Source: JAUUZQ01 sp964538375
GTDB lineage: Bacteria > Bacteroidota > Bacteroidia > Bacteroidales > GCA-2748055
DNA: 64,000 nt
Assembly: GCA_964538375.1 (NCBI GenBank)
Contig: CAZIFQ010000004.1
Coordinates: forward strand, 109,921-173,920
Direction: 5' to 3'
The position numbers and the translations under genes were made by a program. The number at the start of each line of letters is the position of its first letter. Position 1 is the stretch's first letter. The notes beneath the pieces are model-generated. The model did not search any database, was not told the origin of the DNA, and saw nothing but the letters and a program-made list of their open reading frames with translations. Shown here in pieces: positions 9,684 through 17,531 of the stretch.

Positions 9684-10868
9684 ATGAATACAATACTACA
9701 AACACTTAAAACTGAATTATCAAAGGAGCTTACCAGCATTCTGGACTACTGGATGCAAAATGCCTTCGATAATGATTTTGGTGGCTTTGTGGGTGAGATA
9801 GACGGAAATAACCAGGTGGTAGCCCATGCAAAAAAAGGCGCTATCCTGAATGCCCGTATCCTTTGGACCTTTTCATCAGCATACCGTCTTACCCGGAATC
9901 AAAAATATTTGGCCACTGCAATTAGGGCATATGAGTATATCCTGAAATATTTTATCGATGAAAAACATGGGGGTGTATTCTGGGAGTTAAATGCCGATGG
10001 CAGTATATCAAATGGAAGGAAACAAATATATGCCCTGTCCTTTACCATTTATGGCTTCTCGGAATATTACCACATAACGAAAAACGAGGACGCACTGAAT
10101 GAAGCCATTAAACTCTTTAAACTCATAGAGGATAATAGTTACGACCGTGAACGAAATGGTTATATGGAAGCACTATCACACGATTGGAAGAAACTCGATG
10201 ACCTGCGACTGAGTGAAAAAGATGCCAATGAGCCCAAAACCATGAATACCCATTTGCATATTTTGGAAGCCTATACCAGCTTATATCGGATCTGGCCCCA
10301 TAAGAACCTGGAACAAGTCCTGGAAAACCTTATCCGCTTGTTCCTTGACCGTTTTGTTAATAAGGCGGGTAATCTGGGCCTTTTTTTTGATAATGACTGG
10401 AATTTGAAATCTTCAGAAGTTTCCTATGGCCACGACATCGAGTGCTCCTGGCTGCTATACCAAGCGGCAGAAGCCCTGGGAAACAGGACACTTATAGATA
10501 AAGCCGCTCAAACGACCATAAAAATGGCAGAGGTAAGCAGGAAAGGTTTGGATAAGGATGGTGGCTTATTTAATGCTTTTAATCCTGCAAGCGGTCTGAC
10601 TGATACTGACAAACACTGGTGGTCACAGGCAGAAGCGATGCTTGGCTTTTACAATGCTTTCCAGATAAGTAATGACCCTGTTTTTTTACAGGATGCCGGA
10701 AATTGCTGGACTTTTATTAAAACTTGCCTCATCGACCAGGAAAACGGCGAATGGTTTTGGCGGGTAGATAAATCTGGTAAACCTTATAATGAACAAAAAG
10801 CCGGTTTCTGGAAATGTCCATACCATAATGCACGTGCATGTATGGAACTAATTGAACGTATAAAATAA
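9684..10868 (+). CDS. ce: Cellobiose/mannobiose 2-epimerase (AGE family)
   Basis: This 394-aa (alpha/alpha)6-barrel protein of the N-acylglucosamine 2-epimerase family is about the usual length for cellobiose 2-epimerases and has no signal peptide. It interconverts the reducing-end glucose and mannose of beta-1,4 disaccharides (cellobiose to glucosyl-mannose, mannobiose to mannosyl-glucose). The segments YGHDIECSWLL (His250) and CPYHNAR (His381) carry the two catalytic histidines of the family, and HWWSQAEAM is also diagnostic. It supplies the substrate of the GH130 phosphorylase at 1380-2549. It is followed after 13 nt by the GH3 gene. Confidence 0.93.
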   Translation: MNTILQTLKTELSKELTSILDYWMQNAFDNDFGGFVGEIDGNNQVVAHAKKGAILNARILWTFSSAYRLTRNQKYLATAIRAYEYILKYFIDEKHGGVFWELNADGSISNGRKQIYALSFTIYGFSEYYHITKNEDALNEAIKLFKLIEDNSYDRERNGYMEALSHDWKKLDDLRLSEKDANEPKTMNTHLHILEAYTSLYRIWPHKNLEQVLENLIRLFLDRFVNKAGNLGLFFDNDWNLKSSEVSYGHDIECSWLLYQAAEALGNRTLIDKAAQTTIKMAEVSRKGLDKDGGLFNAFNPASGLTDTDKHWWSQAEAMLGFYNAFQISNDPVFLQDAGNCWTFIKTCLIDQENGEWFWRVDKSGKPYNEQKAGFWKCPYHNARACMELIERIK

Positions 10869-10881
10869 AACTCTATTCAGC

Positions 10882-13134
10882 GTGAAACAGATACTGCTGC
10901 TTGCTACGATACTTGTTCTTCTAATTTCATGTACAAAAGATAAGGGAAGCATATATAGCCCTGAGGTACTGGATTTGCTTTCCCAGATGACCCTGGAGGA
11001 GAAAATTGGGCAAATGAACCAATACAATGGTTTCTGGGAAGTCACCGGTCCTCCCCCCTCCTCTGGAGACGATGCCACCAAATATGAAAACCTGAAAAAA
11101 GGCCTTGTGGGTTCCATGCTGAATGTACATGGTGTAGAAAATGTACGCAAGGTACAGGAACTGGTTGTGAACCAGTCCCGCCTGGGGATTCCACTCATAA
11201 TTGGTTTCGATGTTGTCCATGGTTACCGGACCATGTCGCCAATACCTCTGGCCGAGGCTGCCAGCTGGGACCTCGAAGCCATCGAGCATTCTGCCCGTAT
11301 AGCTGCAGAGGAAGCATCTGCCTCAGGTGTTGCATGGACTTTTGCCCCCATGGTTGATATTTCCCGCGATGCCCGCTGGGGACGCGTAATGGAAGGTGGT
11401 GGTGAGGATCCCTATCTGGGCGCTAAAATTGCAGCTGCCCGTGTTAAGGGATTTCAGGGGGACGATTTAAGTGCTGAAAACACTATTGCAGCCTGTGCCA
11501 AGCATTTTGCTGCCTACGGTTTTGCTGAAGGTGGTCGCGACTATAACACAGTAGACATTAGCCATGCTACTTTATACAACCATGTTTTTCCTCCCTTCCA
11601 GGCTGCTGTGGATGCGGGTGTCAGTACCATAATGAACAGCTTTAATGAATTAAATGGTACACCTGCCACCGCAAGCTCCTTTTTGCAGCGCGATATCCTA
11701 AAAGGACTTTGGGGTTTCGAAGGCTTTGTTGTATCCGACTGGGCTTCGATAGAAGAAATTGTTGACCACAGGAATGCTACCAGCAGGAGAGAGGCGGCTT
11801 CAATTGCTATAAAAGCAGGTTCCGATATGGATATGGCATCATCAACTTATCTGAACAACCTTAAAAACCTCGTTGAATCGGGGGAAGTTCCGGAACGCTT
11901 AATTGACGATGCCGTTTGCCGCATTCTGCAGGTAAAGCACGATTTAGGATTACTGGAAGATCCGTTTCGTTACCTCGACGAAGATCGTGAAAAGAATATT
12001 GTAGGGTGTGAAGCGCACCAGGAAGCTGTCCTGGATATGGCACAAAAATCTGTGGTGCTCCTGAAAAATGAGCAAGAACTACTTCCCTTGCCCAAAGAAG
12101 GCAAAACCATTGCACTTATCGGGCCTTTGGCTGATGATAAAAATTCACCCCTGGGTAACTGGCGAGGTAGGGCTATAGATAGCTCAGCCGTATCGGTTCT
12201 GGAAGGTCTGAATGCCTATCCTGGGAATCATGTACTTTATGCAAAAGGCTGCGAATATCTATTGGAAGAAGGCGATTATATCGCCCACCCTGTGATTAAC
12301 ATAGATGACCGTTCCGGATTTGGGAAAGCAGTAGATGCTGCAGAAAAAGCCGATGTGGTAGTAATGGTTCTGGGTGAAGGGGCCAATCAGTCTGGCGAAG
12401 CCAGAAGTCGTTCCTCGCTGGGCTTGCTGGGTGTACAACAAGAACTATTGGAAGCTGTATACCAGGTGAACCCTAACATCGTTCTGGTGTTGATGAGTGG
12501 CAGGCCAATGGCCATCACTTGGGCAGATGAAAACATCCCGGCGATTCTGGAAGCATGGCTCCTGGGTTCGCAAAGTGGCCATGCCATTGCACAGGTACTT
12601 CATGGAGATTACAATCCTTCAGGAAAACTACCCATGACCTTTCCCCGTACTGTTGGACAGGTACCCCTGTTCTACAACCACAAAATATCTGCCCGCCCCT
12701 GGGACCCTGAAGCCGATAATGTCTACCTGGGTGGCTATGTGGATGGTTCGGTATATCCGCTATATCCCTTCGGCCATGGACTAAGCTATACGCATTTTGA
12801 ATATGATAATCTCCAGGTAGAAAAAACCGGAGATCAGGAATTCAGTGTAAGTATACAGCTAGGCAATACAGGAAATTATGATGGCGAAGAAGTAGTGCAG
12901 CTGTACATATGCGACAGGGTTGCCTCTGAAACCCGTCCGGTGAAAGAACTGAAAGGCTTCAAAAAAGTGAAGCTCAGAAAGGGAGAAGAGTGCAGCATTC
13001 AGTTTAAGCTGGGAGAAAAAGAACTTGGTTACTATCTTAATAGCGGACAATTTATTGTAGAGCCGGGTACATTCGACCTCTGGGTTGGAACTAGTTCCAT
13101 GGAAGGTCTGCATACACAATTCGAAATCAAATAA
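10882..13134 (+). CDS. GH3 beta-glucosidase lipoprotein (BglX-like)
   Basis: This 750-aa protein uses a GTG start. The signal peptide ends in lipobox LLISC (Cys17), so it is anchored in the periplasm or at the surface. The GH3 N-terminal TIM-barrel domain runs to about residue 340 (LTLEEKIGQMNQ-type start; KHFAAYG; nucleophile Asp286 in VVSDWASIEEI). It is followed by the alpha/beta sandwich domain and a fibronectin type III-like end (VVQLYICDR...ELKGFKKV). It removes terminal beta-linked glucose from oligosaccharides. The stop is 1 nt before the next start codon, suggesting translational coupling. Other exo-beta activities in GH3 (for example xylosidase) cannot be excluded. Confidence 0.93.
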   Translation: MKQILLLATILVLLISCTKDKGSIYSPEVLDLLSQMTLEEKIGQMNQYNGFWEVTGPPPSSGDDATKYENLKKGLVGSMLNVHGVENVRKVQELVVNQSRLGIPLIIGFDVVHGYRTMSPIPLAEAASWDLEAIEHSARIAAEEASASGVAWTFAPMVDISRDARWGRVMEGGGEDPYLGAKIAAARVKGFQGDDLSAENTIAACAKHFAAYGFAEGGRDYNTVDISHATLYNHVFPPFQAAVDAGVSTIMNSFNELNGTPATASSFLQRDILKGLWGFEGFVVSDWASIEEIVDHRNATSRREAASIAIKAGSDMDMASSTYLNNLKNLVESGEVPERLIDDAVCRILQVKHDLGLLEDPFRYLDEDREKNIVGCEAHQEAVLDMAQKSVVLLKNEQELLPLPKEGKTIALIGPLADDKNSPLGNWRGRAIDSSAVSVLEGLNAYPGNHVLYAKGCEYLLEEGDYIAHPVINIDDRSGFGKAVDAAEKADVVVMVLGEGANQSGEARSRSSLGLLGVQQELLEAVYQVNPNIVLVLMSGRPMAITWADENIPAILEAWLLGSQSGHAIAQVLHGDYNPSGKLPMTFPRTVGQVPLFYNHKISARPWDPEADNVYLGGYVDGSVYPLYPFGHGLSYTHFEYDNLQVEKTGDQEFSVSIQLGNTGNYDGEEVVQLYICDRVASETRPVKELKGFKKVKLRKGEECSIQFKLGEKELGYYLNSGQFIVEPGTFDLWVGTSSMEGLHTQFEIK

Positions 13135-13135
13135 T

Positions 13136-16100
13136 ATGATGTTGAAACGTATACTGCCTATTGTTTTGTGTTTGGTGACAATGCCTGCTACTTCCCAGAT
13201 GCTTGCAGACTTTGAAACATCTGGAACAATTCCGGTTTTTTCAGCTGAAGGGGAAAGTGCGGTCCTTGATAATCCTGATAAAACCGGGATTAATACCAGT
13301 GATAAGGTGGGCTATTATGATAAGCTGGAAGGAAACTGGCATTATGTATCGATGAATTTTACCACCCCTGTGGAAATTGGCTATAATAACACCTTGAAGT
13401 TTAAGGTTCACGCCAGTCAGAAAGGTCGTGTATTTGCCAAGTTTTGGAATAGTGATCAAGTACTTATTGAAAATTGGGCTCCGGTATGGGATTTTATGCC
13501 CGAAGCAAATACCTGGACAGAATGCCATATGGATCTCAGTCCTGTCCTGCAAAAAAGCTTTACCAAGCTACAGCTGGCTGTATGCATCGATAACAATGCA
13601 CAGGCTAATGTATTTTTTGACGATATTGAGCTTGCCAACCCCGAACTGGCTGATGGCTTCCCTAAAGTACTTTTCACAGCAGCGCCAACAAAAATCACCG
13701 CTGGCGATTCGCTTAGCTTTGATGCCTCTGCTTCGTTCGATTATGATGGTTCTATAAGTAGTTATTACTGGGACTTCGGCGATGGTAATAGCTCAGTAAA
13801 TCAGAATGTAACATACCAGTACAACAATGCCGGCAGCTACTGGGCCAGCCTCACCATTACCGATAATGAAGGAAAAAGCAGCACAGATTCCACAGCCATC
13901 TTTGTTTTCGGTCATGATGAAAAAGTTAGTTCCCTGTTATGGACAAGTGACAAGGTAGCTGTCAATGAAAAAGCAGAAGCCATCTTTCAAATCAAAAAGG
14001 CGTATTCAAATGTTTTTGATCCGGATGAAGTCCGTGTGGATGCACTTATTACACTGGCTGATAACAGCATTCTAACCGTTCCTTGTTTTTACTTCATAAA
14101 CAGTTATGCTTCCAATACCCAATGGTTAGTAGACAGTAGTTACCAGGGCTGGATGCTTCGTTTTGCTTCCTCGCTCGAAGGGGATGCAGATGTAAGTATC
14201 CGCATCAGCGATTCCAGCGAAACCATTACAGCTGCAGCGGAAACCATTCATATATATCCCGGTAGCACAAGGGGCATTATTCGAAACGATGCGGTGAATA
14301 CGCAGTATTACCGTCATGCTGGTGGTGAGCCCTATTACCCGCTGGGCATAAATATCGGCTGGAATAATATTAATGACTATACCAGAATTATTAATAATCT
14401 TTCTGCCAATAATGCAAACCTCTTCCGTTACTGGCATACCCCTTTTGCCCAACAGGCCCTGGAATGGAAGAATGATGGCTTCTACCAGGGATTGGGACAA
14501 TACAACCAGCAGGCTGCAGCGATGACCGATTCGCTTATTGAACTGGGATTTGCTACCAATATGTATATGCAATTGGTGATCTTTCAGCATGGCATGTTCT
14601 CTGAAAATGTGAACGAAATGTGGGAAGACAATCCTTACAATTTAGCTAATGGTGGTTTTGTGAATAGCGCTGAAGAATATTTCTATAATACCGACTGTAA
14701 AAATTACACAAAAAAGCTTCTTCGCTATATCGTTGCCAGGTGGAGCTATGCAGGCAATATATTTGCCTGGGAATTCTTTAACGAGGTTCAGTTTACCGGT
14801 GTTTATGAAGCCCAAACTGCATTGTGGTACCCCGGTGTACAACAATGGCACAGCGAAATGAGCAGATATATGGAAGCTATCGATCCGTACAAGCATATTC
14901 TCACAAGCAGTGCGGCCGATGATATGTTAGCTGATTTTGATACCATTGCAGCCCTGGATGTCCTGCAATACCATTTGTACAGCAACCATGTTATTGAAAA
15001 GCAAAAAGAGCTCGACTACCATTTTAAGGAAGAGCTGAGCAAATCCATTATTAACGGAGAATATGGCCTGTCAACCGATGCTGAAATGACTTTCGAAGGG
15101 CAAGGTCATGCTATATGGAACAGCCTGATGACTGAAGTTCCTCATTTCATGTGGATCTGGGAACATTATCTGAATGAAAAATGGGCCCACTTATTTCATA
15201 TGCCCTACCGTTTTATCGAAGCCGAAAACATGGCTGCCATGGGAACGTTGAGCCCCTTCGGGTTTAGTGTGAATGCTGGTACTGAATTATCTACAACCGG
15301 TCTGACAGGAGAAGGTTACTACAGCGGGTATATATACGACATGAATAACAGCGGAACCATCAGCGGTGCAAAGTTAGTCCTGCCTGATATTCCCTTTGGA
15401 TATTATAATTTGAGCTATTACCTGCCTGTGGAAGACACTATAATAGAACAAAAAGACACCCCGTTTATTCAATTGTCAAACAAACTTGATTTGCCGGACT
15501 TCACCGGTGGTTTTGCCTTTAAGATTAAATACACTGGCGAATACAACTTGCCTATTGCCATTGCCGGAAATGATACTGCAACAGCACCCGGAGTTACTTT
15601 AAGTTTCTCAGGAGTAAACAGTGTATCACCAAGGCCTGGCAGTACCCTGAACTATAGCTGGCAGATATTGGAAAAACCTGACGGAAGTAATATTGGCATT
15701 TCTGATCAGGATAGGCGCGATATTGAGATAACACCCGACGTATCCGGGCATTACAGGATCAGCCTTACCGTGAATGACGGTGTTCAAAGCAGCTTGCCCG
15801 ATGAACTTAACATCAGTGTTTCGAATAGACCTGTAGCCATTGCAGGTACAGACACTACCATCGACAACAGCGGAAGGTATTATTTCTTCGATGGCTCACA
15901 AAGCTACGATCCCGATGGCGACAAAATAAGCTACCTGTGGGAAATAGCGGAAAAACCTGACGGAAGCAGTGGAAGCCTTTTAAAATACGACCAGGCCGAT
16001 GCCGTTCTGAAAATTGATGCTACAGGAATCTTTAAGTGTACACTTAAAGTAAACGATGGTGTATCCAGCAGTATGGCCGATACCATCAGCGTTCAGGTTA

Positions 16101-16363
16101 TACCGGTAGGAATTCAGCAATTCACCAGCCCAACTGTAAAAGTTTACCCGAATCCCAGCACGGGGTCTTTCTGGATCAAAAGCAATGAATTCATTGATAA
16201 GGTTGAGGTATACAGCGTAAGTGGCAAAAAAACTGCAGAATATTGTTTTAAGAATCAAGCCCATGTGCATATAGCAAACCTGCAAAGCAATGGTTTACTC
16301 ATACTTAAAATTCATTCCTTTTCCGGAGTAACAGTCAAACCTGTTCTCATAACATTGGAATAA
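13136..16363 (+). CDS. Multidomain GH5-like endo-glycanase with PKD-type domains, T9SS cargo
   Basis: The start is ATG at 13136, 1 nt after the GH3 stop; upstream in-frame codons lie inside GH3. The 1075-aa product has a signal peptide, an N-terminal beta-sandwich of carbohydrate-binding type (about 25-180), a PKD domain (YYWDFGDGNSS), a further beta domain, and a TIM-barrel catalytic region of GH clan A type (about 385-720). Candidate acid/base Glu550 lies in FFNEVQ and candidate nucleophile Glu642 in INGEYG. Two more Ig/PKD-like repeats follow, each introduced by EKPDGS, then a T9SS sorting domain (VYPNPSTGS). It probably cuts polymer at the cell surface. Family assignment below clan level and the exact substrate are inferred. 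Confidence 0.8.
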   Translation: MMLKRILPIVLCLVTMPATSQMLADFETSGTIPVFSAEGESAVLDNPDKTGINTSDKVGYYDKLEGNWHYVSMNFTTPVEIGYNNTLKFKVHASQKGRVFAKFWNSDQVLIENWAPVWDFMPEANTWTECHMDLSPVLQKSFTKLQLAVCIDNNAQANVFFDDIELANPELADGFPKVLFTAAPTKITAGDSLSFDASASFDYDGSISSYYWDFGDGNSSVNQNVTYQYNNAGSYWASLTITDNEGKSSTDSTAIFVFGHDEKVSSLLWTSDKVAVNEKAEAIFQIKKAYSNVFDPDEVRVDALITLADNSILTVPCFYFINSYASNTQWLVDSSYQGWMLRFASSLEGDADVSIRISDSSETITAAAETIHIYPGSTRGIIRNDAVNTQYYRHAGGEPYYPLGINIGWNNINDYTRIINNLSANNANLFRYWHTPFAQQALEWKNDGFYQGLGQYNQQAAAMTDSLIELGFATNMYMQLVIFQHGMFSENVNEMWEDNPYNLANGGFVNSAEEYFYNTDCKNYTKKLLRYIVARWSYAGNIFAWEFFNEVQFTGVYEAQTALWYPGVQQWHSEMSRYMEAIDPYKHILTSSAADDMLADFDTIAALDVLQYHLYSNHVIEKQKELDYHFKEELSKSIINGEYGLSTDAEMTFEGQGHAIWNSLMTEVPHFMWIWEHYLNEKWAHLFHMPYRFIEAENMAAMGTLSPFGFSVNAGTELSTTGLTGEGYYSGYIYDMNNSGTISGAKLVLPDIPFGYYNLSYYLPVEDTIIEQKDTPFIQLSNKLDLPDFTGGFAFKIKYTGEYNLPIAIAGNDTATAPGVTLSFSGVNSVSPRPGSTLNYSWQILEKPDGSNIGISDQDRRDIEITPDVSGHYRISLTVNDGVQSSLPDELNISVSNRPVAIAGTDTTIDNSGRYYFFDGSQSYDPDGDKISYLWEIAEKPDGSSGSLLKYDQADAVLKIDATGIFKCTLKVNDGVSSSMADTISVQVIPVGIQQFTSPTVKVYPNPSTGSFWIKSNEFIDKVEVYSVSGKKTAEYCFKNQAHVHIANLQSNGLLILKIHSFSGVTVKPVLITLE

Positions 16364-16385
16364 GCTCAGGATTCCTGAAGGCCTG

Positions 16386-17411
16386 TCAGTGTTGATTGGT
16401 AAACCTTCTATAAAAATACTCCCCCTGCCCCTCGCTAGGGACATATGTAGAATCTTTCAAAAGGGTGGGATACCAGTGCCAGGAATATACCCATGGGCTA
16501 TATGATATATTTTTGTCATTGAAATAATTCAGAATAGCATCGCCATAGTGCTCGTCAGATATTACAGGTATATGCGCACCTTCCTGGTGCTCATAACAGA
16601 AACCAAATTCTGTGGCGAATACCGGATATTTATCAGTAACAAAGCCGAAATAATTATCCCAGTTCTCAGGCCATGGCTCCGGACTTTTCTGCGGGTAAGG
16701 ATGTGACACATAAGCCACGTTCTCAAATTCCGGATCATATTCGTGTATACCTGTGAGATCGTAAGACCAGTTTAAACCTCCCAATAAAGCAACCTTTGCC
16801 TGATCATATACCCGAATCGTATCGAGTAAAACTCCATAAATACTTGTAAGCTCTTCCCATGACAAAGTGCCCAATTCTCCGTTATAATCTGTCGGTTCAT
16901 TATATAGCTCATAAAAAGCAACAGCAGGTTCATTAGCATATTCCCTGGCAACCGATACCCAGAAATCGATGGTCTGCTCCATGGTGGTGTGATACATGGA
17001 AGCCTGCCACCTGGTTTCTTTCATGTTACCAATGATGTGCCAGTCAATAATACTGTACATGCCATACTTTTTTGCCCAGTCCACACCTTTCCCAAGTTCC
17101 TCCAGGTATTTTTCCTTGCCCAGGCGATTCAAGTGTTTCGGATGTACCGGAAAGCGCACGATATCAGGTTCCCATAATGATACCTGCCGAATATATTCTT
17201 CTCCCCAGTGGCCAAGAACAATTAGTTCTCCGGGATCCACAAGACAAATGCCTTTAAATTGGACAATACTGTCCCCGATCATGAAGTTTCCCCCCTTTAC
17301 TGTAACCGGCAATAAAGCGGCTGTTTTTTCCATAGAGGGTTTTGGAGTTGAACAGCTGAAGACAATTGTCAGAAACATGCTAGTAAACAGCATATGTATT
17401 GAGTTTCGCAT
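16386..17411 (-). CDS. GH5-family endo-glycanase lipoprotein (cellulase/mannanase type)
   Basis: This 341-aa protein is read from ATG at 17411; an in-frame GTG nine codons earlier is possible but would lengthen the signal sequence. The lipobox VFSC gives Cys20. The GH5 barrel shows VRFPVHPKH near the N-terminus, acid/base Glu172 in ELYNEPTD and nucleophile Glu268 in ATEFGF. It hydrolyses internal beta-1,4 glycosidic bonds, most likely in glucan or mannan, at the outer membrane. It converges with the GH5-like gene (22-nt gap) and diverges from the cellobiose phosphorylase, sharing a 120-nt control region with it. Endoglucanase versus mannanase cannot be separated from sequence alone. Confidence 0.9.
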   Translation of the reverse strand: MRNSIHMLFTSMFLTIVFSCSTPKPSMEKTAALLPVTVKGGNFMIGDSIVQFKGICLVDPGELIVLGHWGEEYIRQVSLWEPDIVRFPVHPKHLNRLGKEKYLEELGKGVDWAKKYGMYSIIDWHIIGNMKETRWQASMYHTTMEQTIDFWVSVAREYANEPAVAFYELYNEPTDYNGELGTLSWEELTSIYGVLLDTIRVYDQAKVALLGGLNWSYDLTGIHEYDPEFENVAYVSHPYPQKSPEPWPENWDNYFGFVTDKYPVFATEFGFCYEHQEGAHIPVISDEHYGDAILNYFNDKNISYSPWVYSWHWYPTLLKDSTYVPSEGQGEYFYRRFTNQH

Positions 17412-17531
17412 AAGAATTGTAAATATTTTTTCGTACACTTAATATATCAAATTAGCGATAAATTAGCGTGAAAACAAAGAAATCACTCAGTTAAAGCATA
17501 GTAGAAAAAAACAGCCTCAAATCAATAAATT
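17412..17531. promoter_or_regulatory. Divergent GH5/GH94 control region with direct repeat
   Basis: This 120-nt AT-rich gap lies between the divergent GH5 and GH94 genes. It holds a direct repeat AATTAGCG at 17450-17457 and 17461-17468, spaced 11 nt start to start, about one helical turn, as expected for a dimeric regulator site. No clear TANNTTTG box was found. Operator function is inferred. Confidence 0.35.
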
